This document shows positions 1 to 8,353 of a stretch of 64,000 nt of DNA, piece by piece; within the stretch, counting starts at the first letter, position 1, and each line of letters starts with the position of its first letter. Both the position numbers and the translations under genes were made by a program. The DNA is from Melioribacteraceae bacterium 4301-Me (GTDB lineage Bacteria; Bacteroidota; Ignavibacteria; Ignavibacteriales; Melioribacteraceae). The stretch spans positions 1-64,000 of the forward strand of contig JBGORM010000007.1 in NCBI GenBank assembly GCA_041538185.1, read 5' to 3'. Below the pieces are notes generated by a model. That model worked only from the letters and a program-made list of their open reading frames with translations. It was not told the DNA's origin and did not search any database.

Positions 1-17
1 ATGATGATAAATAAAAC

Positions 18-89
18 GGGCGCGTAGCTCAGGGGTAGAGCATTTGCCTTTTAAGCAAAGGGTCGGTGGTTCGAGCCCACCCGCGCTCA
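18..89 (+). tRNA. tRNA-Lys (anticodon UUU)
   Basis: A full cloverleaf can be folded by eye. The acceptor stem pairs 18-24 with 82-88 (one G-T wobble). The D stem is 27-30/38-41, the anticodon stem 43-47/55-59 with loop CTTTTAA, and the T arm GGTGG/CCACC with loop TTCGAGC. Anticodon bases 50-52 read TTT, so it decodes lysine. The 3' CCA is not encoded: discriminator A89 is followed by CGA. A decayed second copy lies at 353-422, with a GIY-YIG ORF between them, and all three probably share one transcript ending at the terminator near 459. Confidence 0.95.
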
Positions 90-105
90 CGAAGATAAAG
101 CAAGA

Positions 106-363
106 ATGAGTTACAGCGTATATATAATTAAGTCATTAAAGACGGGCCTACATTATATAGGTCACACCTCAGATATTGAAGACAGATTAAGGCGACACAA
201 TGAAGACCGCAGTAAGTATACAAAAGGGAAGGGGCCGTGGGAAGTAGTAATAAGTTATCGATGTCGTACGAAATCAGAAGCTTACCAATTAGAGGTAAAA
301 TTAAAATCATATAAGAATCACCAGAAAGCGATTAACTACTTGAAAAACTTATCTCAGGGGTAG
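106..363 (+). CDS. GIY-YIG nuclease domain protein, tRNA-associated
   Basis: An 85-residue single-domain GIY-YIG protein. The first half-motif is VYI at residues 5-7 and the second YIG at 17-19. They are followed by the basic helix with RLRRHN (27-32), the GPWEVV strand (43-48) and the helix with a probable metal-binding glutamate, E63. Family members cut DNA; stand-alone short forms are of uncertain role. The gene starts 16 nt after tRNA-Lys with only a weak Shine-Dalgarno. Its last codons and stop are made from the D-arm sequence of the degenerate tRNA copy (CTCAGGGGTAG). This looks like a small selfish or homing-like unit lodged at a tRNA gene; mobility is inference. Confidence 0.85.
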   Translation: MSYSVYIIKSLKTGLHYIGHTSDIEDRLRRHNEDRSKYTKGKGPWEVVISYRCRTKSEAYQLEVKLKSYKNHQKAINYLKNLSQG

Positions 364-422
364 AGCACTACGACTTTTAAGGAAAGTCGGAGGGGTCGGT
401 GGCTCGAGCCCACCCGCGCTCA
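353..422 (+). pseudogene. Degenerate tRNA-Lys copy (no 5' acceptor strand)
   Basis: This stretch repeats the tRNA-Lys from the D arm to the discriminator base. The D arm 353-367 and the T arm plus 3' acceptor strand 396-422 are almost identical to 28-42 and 65-89; the T loop differs by one base. The 5' acceptor strand is missing and replaced by the end of the GIY-YIG ORF, so no cloverleaf can close. The anticodon arm keeps the CTTTTAA loop sequence but carries about six extra bases (GGAAAG) and refolds into a longer hairpin. It should not work as a tRNA. It looks like the duplicated target left by insertion of the GIY-YIG ORF. Confidence 0.8.
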
Positions 423-431
423 CGAGAGTAG

Positions 432-459
432 AATCCTGCATATCAAGCAGGATTTTTTT
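432..459 (+). terminator. Rho-independent terminator after the tRNA unit
   Basis: An 8-bp perfect stem, AATCCTGC (432-439) with GCAGGATT (447-454), has a 7-nt loop and runs into a T tract to 459. It closes the tRNA-Lys, GIY-YIG and tRNA-remnant transcript. The following bases 460-687 hold no recognisable gene or signal. Confidence 0.85.
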
Positions 460-687
460 ATACTAAATTTTATTAAAGAAAGCCTTTTTTAGAATCGATA
501 ATCCTCTAAGCGTGAAAAATTTAAGCCCAACCATAATGTGAAGTTCTTATGAATACATAAGGGGTAAAAGAGTTTTGAAAATTGAACTAATTATCTTTAT
601 TTATGTTTATTATTTGAAAGGATTATTCTCTAAAGTTGGCTGCGAATTTCCACTTTTTCATTTTTCTAATGTATAATTAGGGTTTAT

Positions 688-1047
688 TCAAAAAGCATTC
701 TTAATATGTGTTATAACAGGTTCATTATTGTCTAACATTAAAATTCCAATAAAATCAAATCTGCAAATTTGGTCTTTTATATTGTTCTCGTAGAGATAAG
801 CTTCAGCGGTTTTTTTGATTTGTTTAATTTTATTTTTTGTTATCGATGTCTCCGGGTAGCCATATTCAATGCTTTTTCTTGTTTTTACTTCTACGAAAAC
901 CAACTCGTTGCTAATTTTTGCAATTATGTCAATCTCGCCATGTCCATAAAAATAGTTTCTATCAATAATGCTAAAGCCTTTTTCTGTAAGATATTTACAT
1001 GCGATATCTTCGCCGATATCGCCAAATTTCTTTTTGTTTTTGCTCAT
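688..1047 (-). CDS. yraN: UPF0102/YraN family endonuclease-like protein
   Basis: A 119-residue YraN-family protein, the usual length. It has the predicted restriction-endonuclease-like fold: the GDIGEDIA helix at residues 9-16, GEIDII near 37-42 and the VFVEVKTR strand near 50-57, which carry the D and E-x-K residues of the nuclease site. The cellular role is not firmly known; Holliday-junction or DNA-repair activity has been proposed. It starts 4 nt after the rnhB stop on the same strand, and this rnhB-yraN pairing is common in bacteria. Confidence 0.9.
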   Translation of the reverse strand: MSKNKKKFGDIGEDIACKYLTEKGFSIIDRNYFYGHGEIDIIAKISNELVFVEVKTRKSIEYGYPETSITKNKIKQIKKTAEAYLYENNIKDQICRFDFIGILMLDNNEPVITHIKNAF

Positions 1048-1051
1048 GTGG

Positions 1052-1732
1052 TTATATATTATTTTTTACGAGATCATTTAACAAAGGGGGATTTTCTTTA
1101 TAATCTTTTTCTATAATTTTTTTAAGAAATGTTTTCCTGTGAAATTCAGATGCACCATATTTTTTAACAGCTTCAATGTGTGTTTTAGTAGCATAACCTT
1201 TATTACTTGACCAATAATATTCTGGAAAGTACATTGAAGCTTTGTCCATTAACTTATCTCTTATAACTTTTGCAATAACTGATGCTGCAGCAATAGCAAA
1301 TGATTTCGAATCGCCTTTAATTATGGTTTTTGTAGGAACGTCAGAATAAAATGTTTTATTTCCATCAATTAAAATTAAGTCTGGCCTTAGTTTTAATTTT
1401 TCTACGGCAATTTTCATCGATTTAAGTGAAGCCTGAAGTATGTTAATTCTGTCAATTTCTTTATGGTCAACTATTCCAATGCCGAAACTCAATGCAGAAT
1501 CAATTATTTTATTAAACAAAAATTCTCTTTGTTTGGCAGATAATTTTTTAGAATCATTTACACCTTCTAAGATTGTATCTTTGCTGAAAATTACTGCAGC
1601 GGCCACAACTGGACCTGCAATAGGACCTCTGCCTGCTTCGTCTACCCCTGCAATAAGTTTTATTTTTTTTGTAATAAAAGAATTATCGAAAGCCTTTAAA
1701 CTATCATGAAGCATTGTTAAATTTTTTCGCAT
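1052..1732 (-). CDS. rnhB: Ribonuclease HII
   Basis: A 226-residue RNase HII that nicks the RNA strand at ribonucleotides embedded in DNA. The signature GVDEAGRGP (residues 29-37) holds catalytic D31 and E32; a further acidic residue is D123 in LIDGN, followed by the KGDSKS segment near 139-144. The length fits the family. An extra 25 or so residues before the first strand may be a real extension or point to a later start, but no better ATG lies close to the motif. It follows the Omp85-like gene by 11 nt and is probably co-transcribed with yraN. Confidence 0.95.
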   Translation of the reverse strand: MRKNLTMLHDSLKAFDNSFITKKIKLIAGVDEAGRGPIAGPVVAAAVIFSKDTILEGVNDSKKLSAKQREFLFNKIIDSALSFGIGIVDHKEIDRINILQASLKSMKIAVEKLKLRPDLILIDGNKTFYSDVPTKTIIKGDSKSFAIAAASVIAKVIRDKLMDKASMYFPEYYWSSNKGYATKTHIEAVKKYGASEFHRKTFLKKIIEKDYKENPPLLNDLVKNNI

Positions 1733-1743
1733 TTAACCCTATT

Positions 1744-3510
1744 TCAAAAGTTATTTATTAATCCAAAATGAATTTTGCCTTGACTAAATGAATCCCCTTT
1801 GCCGAGAGCGAAACTTACATTTAGTATGCCAAGGCTAGTTTCAATATTTAAACCCAATCCATATCCGTATTTATAATCGGATACAAATAAAATATTTTTT
1901 TGTAAATCTTCATTCCTAAGATAATACCCTGTATCAAAAAACACGAAAATAAATGTGCGTTTTTCTAATAAATAGCGGTATTCAAAATTAGACCAAAAAA
2001 TTCTGTTACCTTGAAATTGCTTTTCCTTATAACCACGAAGAGTATTTGTGCCTCCCAAAAAATAAAGATCGCTTATTTCAAAATCGTTGCCCTTTAACTC
2101 TCTTGCATGCAGACCCAATTTAATAACTTGATTAGTAAATAATTGATGAAAAAGCTCTAAGTCTGCTTCAATTCGCTGGTAATTAATTTTAGTTTTAGTA
2201 TCTGTAGTTATGTAGCTTGCCGGCCCAGTAATTCTTTTTGTGTTGGATTTTAAGCTGCTTATAAAAATTAAGCCTCGAGTTGGTGAGTAAATATCGTTGC
2301 GTCTGTCAATTTTAAAACTTAAGCCTGTAGTTAGTGTAGAGGAATTAAAAACCGTAAAAACGTTAACTTTTCGCTCTGTAGGAATTGTAGTTTGATTTGA
2401 AATTAAAAAGGACGCTGAAATTTCATCTGTTGCTAAAAATTCTAATTGAGCGCTTAAACTTCGTTGGATGTATGTAGAATCCTGCTTGCGTTGAAAAAAT
2501 CCTGCCTCCAAGTTAAATGGATAATTAAGAATCCATGGCTCTAAATAGTGAAATTCAAGTTCTTGTGTTGATGGATTTTCCTGCTGCCATCGTATGGAAG
2601 CGTTTCTTGCAGTGCCAAATAAATTTCTTAAACCAATATTTACAAATCCAGTAAAATAGCCCGACTCGTTATATGAACTTGAAGGCACGTAACCTATAAC
2701 GCCGTCAAAGTTATTTGTTTGTTGCTCTTCTATTTTAATGTTAAGAATCCCCTCGTTATTTGTGTTAAGATAGTACGTTGGTTTTTCAACTGATTTAAAA
2801 AAATTTAGCTTATTTAACTTATCGGGTATGTCATCAATTAATTTTTGAGAATACAGTTCACCTTTTCTAATGCCTGTAGCTCGTATTATCACATCGCTTT
2901 TTGTTTTTGTATTTCCAGTGATATTTATGTAATCTATTTTTGCTCTTACATTTTTGTCTATTTCCAGTTGCAAATTTGCTTGATGTTCGTTAGAAAGTGT
3001 ATCATCAAAAAACTCTACCGAGATTATTTTAATTACGGCGAAAGGATAACCGTTATTTTCAAAAGAGTCTAAAATGTTATTGAAAGCAACATTGATATTT
3101 TCTCTCGAAAAAATTTTGTTTTTTAATTCATCTAAGTAATCTTTAATAACTGATGTATCCTCGAAGTTGGAAGTAAAATTAATATTTTTAATAAAAGTTG
3201 GATTTCCCTCATCAATATTAATCAATAATTTGTATGAGAGTGAATCTTCTTTGACAAACTGAATATAGTTGAAGGAAAAGTTATAAAAGCCTTCGGCTGA
3301 TAAATTGTTTGCAATATTCTTTTTAACAGTGTCGATAAGTTCCTTATTGAATTTTGCCCCAATTGAAGCACCGCACCAATTTATGTATTCAGTTTCAGGA
3401 AAATTTACTGAACCTTTTACTTCAATTGATTTGATGGTTTGAGGGAATACAGAGTTTGTAATCAGAAGAACAAAAATTAATTTACGAGATTGTATTAGGT
3501 GTATCATCAA
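1744..3510 (-). CDS. Omp85/TamA-like outer membrane protein with POTRA domains
   Basis: A 588-residue Omp85-superfamily protein. A signal peptide (about residues 1-24) is followed by POTRA-like repeats, seen at IKSIEVKGSVNFPE and again at IDYINITGNTKTKSDVI, and then a C-terminal barrel carrying the conserved L-R-G-Y motif before the last strands. It is shorter than a full BamA and closer in size to TamA-like or accessory Omp85 proteins that insert or export outer-membrane proteins. Its first 29 nt overlap the end of the upstream PfkB gene, so translation is probably coupled. The exact substrate cannot be read from sequence. Confidence 0.82.
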   Translation of the reverse strand: MMIHLIQSRKLIFVLLITNSVFPQTIKSIEVKGSVNFPETEYINWCGASIGAKFNKELIDTVKKNIANNLSAEGFYNFSFNYIQFVKEDSLSYKLLINIDEGNPTFIKNINFTSNFEDTSVIKDYLDELKNKIFSRENINVAFNNILDSFENNGYPFAVIKIISVEFFDDTLSNEHQANLQLEIDKNVRAKIDYINITGNTKTKSDVIIRATGIRKGELYSQKLIDDIPDKLNKLNFFKSVEKPTYYLNTNNEGILNIKIEEQQTNNFDGVIGYVPSSSYNESGYFTGFVNIGLRNLFGTARNASIRWQQENPSTQELEFHYLEPWILNYPFNLEAGFFQRKQDSTYIQRSLSAQLEFLATDEISASFLISNQTTIPTERKVNVFTVFNSSTLTTGLSFKIDRRNDIYSPTRGLIFISSLKSNTKRITGPASYITTDTKTKINYQRIEADLELFHQLFTNQVIKLGLHARELKGNDFEISDLYFLGGTNTLRGYKEKQFQGNRIFWSNFEYRYLLEKRTFIFVFFDTGYYLRNEDLQKNILFVSDYKYGYGLGLNIETSLGILNVSFALGKGDSFSQGKIHFGLINNF

Positions 3511-4456
3511 TAATTTTCATTTTTTTACCGACAGATTTAATTTGTATTAAATCAATGTAATTTTCATACTCATCTACAGTAGAATTACAAGTTTCAATTT
3601 TTACTGCATTTGCTGTGCCGAGTGAAGTAGCAATTTTAAGTAAGTCATCGAATACGAAAGAATGATATAGGCCAAAAACAACTCCAGCTGTAAAGGCATC
3701 ACCACTTCCAGTTGAATCAACTAACTTGATTTTAGGTGGTGATAGTTTATAATGGAAGTCAAATTTAGCAGCAAATACATCGTTAGAGCCATCAGTAAGA
3801 AAAGCAAGTTTAATTCCCTTAGAATAAAGGAATTTTAGGAAGTCAATTTTTTTTTGTTCGTTGCTTAAATCAATATTTAATGAATTTTCCAGTTCTGTAA
3901 TATTATTATGAATAACTGTAGGTGCGGAATCAATACATTTTTGTAAATGGGTGCCGTAGGTATCTAATACTGAAATTTTATCAAGTTGATTTGCAAGATT
4001 AATGCCGTATGAAAAGATATCATCTGTTTGAGTGCAAGGAGAACTTCCAGAAAAAACTACAATTGAACAGTTTCTTATCATTTTTTCAAGTTTATTTTTG
4101 AACTCATTTGATTCTGCTTCAGTTATTAAATTATTTGGAGAAATAAATGTAGAAACCCTTTTAATTTTTTCTTCTACAGCTAAAAATGCTTCTCTTGTTT
4201 CGTTTTTAGTTGGCACAAAACTAAAGCTAATTTTTTCGTTTGATAATACCTTGCGAAGCAATTTACCAGTGTCTCCACCTAAAAAAGTAAGAGCATGATT
4301 TGGGATATTTAAACAGTTCAATTGTCGACTTACATTTATACCTTTTCCGCCTGCAGTAAAGTAAATACTTTTAGCTCTCTGTGTGTTCCCAAGTGTAACT
4401 GATTTAAAAGTTAACCTTTTTTCTAATAATGGGTTTAATGTAACTGTAAGCACCAT
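3482..4456 (-). CDS. PfkB-family hexose kinase (1-phosphofructokinase-like)
   Basis: A 324-residue ribokinase-fold sugar kinase. The N-terminus (VTLNP) and the GGKGINVSR motif at 36-44 are typical of the FruK/LacC branch. The second PfkB signature, DSTGSGDAF, begins at residue 247 and supplies catalytic base D253 and the anion hole. The likely reaction is ATP-dependent phosphorylation of a phosphorylated hexose such as fructose 1-phosphate. No PTS genes are nearby, so fructose import by PTS is not supported and the physiological substrate is open. It overlaps the downstream Omp85-like gene by 29 nt. Confidence 0.85.
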   Translation of the reverse strand: MVLTVTLNPLLEKRLTFKSVTLGNTQRAKSIYFTAGGKGINVSRQLNCLNIPNHALTFLGGDTGKLLRKVLSNEKISFSFVPTKNETREAFLAVEEKIKRVSTFISPNNLITEAESNEFKNKLEKMIRNCSIVVFSGSSPCTQTDDIFSYGINLANQLDKISVLDTYGTHLQKCIDSAPTVIHNNITELENSLNIDLSNEQKKIDFLKFLYSKGIKLAFLTDGSNDVFAAKFDFHYKLSPPKIKLVDSTGSGDAFTAGVVFGLYHSFVFDDLLKIATSLGTANAVKIETCNSTVDEYENYIDLIQIKSVGKKMKIIDDTPNTIS

Positions 4457-4524
4457 AGCGTCTACGAGATTTAAGAAAAACTGAAGGTTTTATGTTGAGA
4501 AAATTCTTTTTGCTAACGACTTAA

Positions 4525-5802
4525 TTATTGTCTATAGCCGGGCCAGCGACTGTAATCTGGGTTGACCAAGTAATAATCTCCAAAACCTGTGTTATCTACA
4601 AAAACGAAGTATCTGTTTTGCTCGTAATATTCCCAAATTTCATAAGGTTTAGAATCCATTTCAAAAGCGTGGCGTTCTACATTGCTTGGCGGTCCAAAAG
4701 TTACATAAACCATTCCCATATCTGTACGCCACCCTTCACCAATACCTCTAAAGTTTTTATTTGCGTAGTCAATTCTTCTGTAATATTCGTTGAGAATTGG
4801 ATTTTCATCTGAATTTTTATTTGGCTTTTTAGAGTTCCAGAATGCCATGAACTTATCTAATTTTTCTTGATAAGTTTTTGAATTTTTTATTTCATCAATT
4901 TCTTTTGAGGAAGCAATATAAATCATCTGTTCAATTGCTTTGTTTAGGTTTACAATTGTACTGGGCAACCCGAAAATCCTAGAGTTTATAGTTTTAGTAA
5001 CTGAACTTATAGTTTTGTTTTCCAAATTTTGTAGTGAGACTTCCAATTCATATTTGCCAATTATGAAGTTTTGGTAATTAATTGTGTAGTAAATTGGATT
5101 TGTCCCCTCTTTTATTGTAAGTGTGTCTTTAGTTTCAAAAATTTTATTGTCATCATTATCTTTTATTAAATAATTAACAAAAACATTACGATTAGTCGAA
5201 GAGTATATTTCATAAGTTAACTGGAGGTTCTTAGTTTTATTAGTTATTATTCTTGCAGCGTTTGGAACGATGTTTTCGACATCACTATTATGTATTATGT
5301 CACTTATCAGCAGTATATCGCTAATTCCAAGTGTGTCATTAATTTTTCTGATTGTTATAGGGAAAGTTTTTTCACTTTTCTTTTCAGAGTTATTATCTTC
5401 TATGTAACATTTTAATACGTATTTGCCAGGTGTCAAATCAAAATTTTTGTAACTGATATTGTAGTTGTTTTGAGAGGTCGTTTGTCTGAAGTTTGCTGTT
5501 TTAACTTGCTCTTGCCACATCTTTTCAAATAGAATATTTGATTTGTCTGAATCGTAAAAAGTCAACGTAACGTTATAAGTACCAAAGAAAATGGAATCCC
5601 TTTTTATGAACTGAATACTGCGATAAGGCACTTGAAGAAAAACATCGAAACGAGTCTTGCCGGGTAACTGGCTTTTATTACAAGTGTAATCAATATAAAA
5701 AGATGCAACAAGTTGCGTGTTCTCATCAGGTCTTGAAAGCTCAACTTGTGATAATATCATACTGTTTATAACAAAAAACAAAATTATAATTATATATCTC
5801 AT
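4525..5802 (-). CDS. GWxTD domain-containing exported protein
   Basis: A 425-residue protein with a hydrophobic signal peptide (residues 1-18), about 270 residues of beta-rich sequence and a C-terminal GWxTD domain with the motif GWRTD, followed by the G-P-P turn, W-x-Y-Y and a final FGDYYLVNP segment. GWxTD proteins are typical of Bacteroidota, Ignavibacteriota and relatives; their function is unknown. The start is supported by GAGGAG 8 nt upstream. A long hairpin lies directly against this ribosome binding site. It follows rimO on the same strand. Confidence 0.88.
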   Translation of the reverse strand: MRYIIIILFFVINSMILSQVELSRPDENTQLVASFYIDYTCNKSQLPGKTRFDVFLQVPYRSIQFIKRDSIFFGTYNVTLTFYDSDKSNILFEKMWQEQVKTANFRQTTSQNNYNISYKNFDLTPGKYVLKCYIEDNNSEKKSEKTFPITIRKINDTLGISDILLISDIIHNSDVENIVPNAARIITNKTKNLQLTYEIYSSTNRNVFVNYLIKDNDDNKIFETKDTLTIKEGTNPIYYTINYQNFIIGKYELEVSLQNLENKTISSVTKTINSRIFGLPSTIVNLNKAIEQMIYIASSKEIDEIKNSKTYQEKLDKFMAFWNSKKPNKNSDENPILNEYYRRIDYANKNFRGIGEGWRTDMGMVYVTFGPPSNVERHAFEMDSKPYEIWEYYEQNRYFVFVDNTGFGDYYLVNPDYSRWPGYRQ

Positions 5803-5810
5803 TTTTTAAA

Positions 5811-5852
5811 CTCCTCAAAACTGCGGCTAAAAATTATTTAGCTTCAGTTTTG
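5811..5852 (-). promoter_or_regulatory. Hairpin abutting the GWxTD gene ribosome binding site
   Basis: Bases 5816-5823 (CAAAACTG) pair with 5845-5852 (CAGTTTTG). After a 2x2 internal loop, 5826-5831 (GCTAAA) pair with 5837-5842 (TTTAGC) around a 5-nt loop. On the minus strand the stem ends at the GAGGAG of the GWxTD gene (5811-5816) and shares one base with it. There is no T tract after it, so it is not a standard terminator. It could tune translation or act as an RNA processing or stability element between rimO and the GWxTD gene. Confidence 0.5.
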
Positions 5853-5866
5853 TTAAAAAATTTTGT

Positions 5867-7168
5867 TCATTGTTTCATAACTATTAACTTACCAAATAAA
5901 TCATACTCATTGCAATCGTAAATTTCAACATAATAAAAGTTGCCTATTGATAAAGAATTTTCAGAACTTAATATTATTTCTCCATCTACTTCTGGTGCAT
6001 CTCTTTGCGACCTGCCTACATAATTATTTTCAGTAAAATCATCTATCAATACTTTAATTTTTTCACCGATGAAATTTTGATTTTTCTTGAGGGATATATT
6101 CCTTTGGATTTCCATCAATGTGGCTTTTCTTTCTTCCTTTAATTCATTAGGGATTGGGTCACCTAAAATAAAGCTTGGAGTTTTTTCTTCTACCGAATAA
6201 TTGAACACACCAAACCTGTCAAATTCAAATTCTCTAACAAAATCACTTAGTTCGTTGAAGTCTTTTTCTGTCTCTGCTGGATAACCTACAATAAAAGTTG
6301 TGCGTAGTGTTAAATTAGGTATTTTTTCTTTCAACTTGTAAAGCAATTCTTTAGTTCTTCTTTGGGTTATTCCGCGTCTCATTGACTTTAATACTGAATC
6401 TGATATATGTTGAAGCGGTATGTCAATATATTTGCATATCTTTTCGTTTGAGGCTATGGTATCTATTAAATCATCTGGGAAATGAGAAGGGTAGGCATAA
6501 AGCAGACGTATCCATTCTATCCCATTAATATCAGAAAGTCTATTGAGAAGCTCAGCTATGTTTCTTTTGCCATATAAATCTTTGCCATAGTCTGTTGTAT
6601 CTTGACCAATAATAATCAATTCTTTTACCCCTTTGGCTGCTAGGGATTTTGCTTCACCGATGAGTTGTTCGATAGGGACAGATTTATGAAAGCCTCGCAT
6701 TAACGGAATTGCGCAAAAAGAACAAGGGTTATCGCATCCTTCTGAAACCTTTAAATAAGCATAATGCTTTGGCGTAGTTAATTCTCGCTCGCCTAAAAGT
6801 TCTCTTTTTAAATTGCCTCCTAATTCTTCAACTATTTCTTTGTATTTTTCAGTGCCAAAGTATGCGTCAACTTCTGGAATTTCTTTTGCCAATTCATTTT
6901 TATATCTTTCCGATAGGCAGCCTGCCACTAAAATTTTTTTGATTTTTCCTCTTTTCTTAAGTTCAACTGCAGATAAGATAGTGTTTATTGATTCTTCTTT
7001 AGCAGCATCAATAAAACCGCAAGTGTTTATTATTATTGTGTCAGCTTTTTTAGGGTCATCTGCTATATTGAGTTTGTTTAGTTTTAATTGATTTATTAAA
7101 CGTTCGGAATCGACAGTGTTTTTTGCACAACCTAACGTTAGTACCGAAATTTTGCTTGAGTCTTGCAT
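5867..7168 (-). CDS. rimO: Ribosomal protein S12 methylthiotransferase RimO
   Basis: A 433-residue radical SAM methylthiotransferase that adds a methylthio group to an aspartate of ribosomal protein S12. The N-terminal UPF0004 domain carries three cluster cysteines (C14, C50, C84). The radical SAM motif C145-x3-C149-x2-C152 follows, and the C-terminus is a TRAM-like domain. The start TLGCAKN and the P-L-M-R-G segment after the SAM motif favour RimO over MiaB. A Bacteroidota-type -7 box lies 32 nt upstream of the start codon. The closely spaced GWxTD gene follows. Confidence 0.95.
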   Translation of the reverse strand: MQDSSKISVLTLGCAKNTVDSERLINQLKLNKLNIADDPKKADTIIINTCGFIDAAKEESINTILSAVELKKRGKIKKILVAGCLSERYKNELAKEIPEVDAYFGTEKYKEIVEELGGNLKRELLGERELTTPKHYAYLKVSEGCDNPCSFCAIPLMRGFHKSVPIEQLIGEAKSLAAKGVKELIIIGQDTTDYGKDLYGKRNIAELLNRLSDINGIEWIRLLYAYPSHFPDDLIDTIASNEKICKYIDIPLQHISDSVLKSMRRGITQRRTKELLYKLKEKIPNLTLRTTFIVGYPAETEKDFNELSDFVREFEFDRFGVFNYSVEEKTPSFILGDPIPNELKEERKATLMEIQRNISLKKNQNFIGEKIKVLIDDFTENNYVGRSQRDAPEVDGEIILSSENSLSIGNFYYVEIYDCNEYDLFGKLIVMKQ

Positions 7169-7199
7169 TAAATATTTGTTGTTGGTTTTTTAATTAGTG

Positions 7200-7207
7200 C
7201 AAAGATA
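7200..7207 (-). promoter_or_regulatory. Putative -7 promoter box for rimO (TATCTTTG)
   Basis: On the minus strand TATCTTTG matches the Bacteroidota -7 consensus TAnnTTTG and lies 32 nt before the rimO ATG. About 19-20 nt upstream there is only a T-rich stretch, not a clean TTTG, so the -33 element is imperfect. It sits in the 247-bp divergent region shared with the CPBP protease gene. Confidence 0.4.
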
Positions 7208-7415
7208 GATAATTGAGAAATTAAAAGTAATGTAGGATTTTGACTACTGCTAAAAAACTTTAGAGGGGCTAATAAAAATATTACTACTGGAGATAGATGA
7301 GGAAGCTAAATAAAGATTATTTGGGTAAATTTTGTCTATATTATGCTTAAACAGAGTTTGTTTAAATACTAAAACACAATAGGAAATATTTTTTCTTTTT
7401 CATATCTTCACATAT

Positions 7416-8351
7416 ATGAACGATAGTGTAAATAATACTGAACCAGGTGGGGACAGGTTAAAAGTAATTTCTTCTATCAAACCTGTTACTGCAGCTTTTC
7501 TTTCCTTATTAGCCGTTTTTTTTCTTTACCAATTTGGCGGTGGCCTGCTTACAATTGCTATCTTCGGTTTGAATTTCGAAAATGCAGATGTAAATGCAAT
7601 GCGTTTGTTAACTATGGGTGGACAAATATTGTTGATTTTGCTTCCTGCTTTAATTTTTGCCAGACTCGTTTATGAAAATGTTACTCAAGCCTTGCGTGTT
7701 AAGGTGCCCCGTTTTAAAGAGATAGCTTTATTTGCTATGGGCTTAATTATCATCACTCCATTGCTGCAGGAGTTAATCTTTATTCAAAATTATCTTTTCT
7801 TAAAGTTGGCTCATGTAAACAGTTTTTTTGGCAATTTAAAAGAAATTCTTGATAAAGTAGATCAAATGGTTGAAAAAACTTATGGTAATTTGCTTTCTTC
7901 AAATTCTTTTTTTGAGTCGTCATTTGTGATATTTGTTGTAGCTGTTACCCCTGCAATTTGTGAAGAAACTTTTTTCAGGGGATTCGTACAAAAAAGCTTT
8001 GAACAAAAATTTAAGCCGTTCTGGTCAGCTGTTATTACAGCGTTATTCTTCGGATTATATCATTTTAATCCGTATGGATTAGTTTCCCTTGTAATTTTAG
8101 GCATTTACTTCGGCTTTGCGGCTTATACTTCTAATTCAATTTTTGTTTCTATGTTTCTTCACTTCTTAAATAATTCGATTGCATTAACAGCATATTTTAT
8201 TTTTGGAGAGGAAGAAATAATAAATACAAAAGTAGAATTGACAGATAAAGTTGCACCCCATGCAATCAATCTTTTTGCGTTAATAGTTATTTTTTCTTTT
8301 TTTATTTATTACATAAAAAAGTATTATAAAAAAACCGAATTAGCGAGGTAA
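7416..8351 (+). CDS. CPBP family intramembrane metalloprotease
   Basis: A 311-residue multi-pass membrane protein with a C-terminal CPBP (Abi/Rce1-like) domain. Motif 1 is E183-E184-x3-R188, motif 2 has H216 within FGLYHFNP and motif 3 has H249 followed by N252/N253; together these form the predicted metal site of a glutamate intramembrane protease. The N-terminal half contributes several further membrane segments. Substrates are unknown; family roles include prenyl-protein processing and bacteriocin self-immunity. Two nt after its stop begins the zinc-ribbon/DUF2007 gene, itself overlapping cdsA, so the three form an operon. Confidence 0.88.
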   Translation: MNDSVNNTEPGGDRLKVISSIKPVTAAFLSLLAVFFLYQFGGGLLTIAIFGLNFENADVNAMRLLTMGGQILLILLPALIFARLVYENVTQALRVKVPRFKEIALFAMGLIIITPLLQELIFIQNYLFLKLAHVNSFFGNLKEILDKVDQMVEKTYGNLLSSNSFFESSFVIFVVAVTPAICEETFFRGFVQKSFEQKFKPFWSAVITALFFGLYHFNPYGLVSLVILGIYFGFAAYTSNSIFVSMFLHFLNNSIALTAYFIFGEEEIINTKVELTDKVAPHAINLFALIVIFSFFIYYIKKYYKKTELAR

Positions 8352-8353
8352 TT

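Noticed and set aside
353..422. A second functional tRNA gene
   Set aside because: The 5' acceptor strand is missing and the anticodon arm is enlarged, so a cloverleaf cannot form.
769..1116. A 115-codon open frame opposite yraN and rnhB
   Set aside because: Antisense shadow of two well-recognised genes, with low-complexity aromatic content and no start signal.
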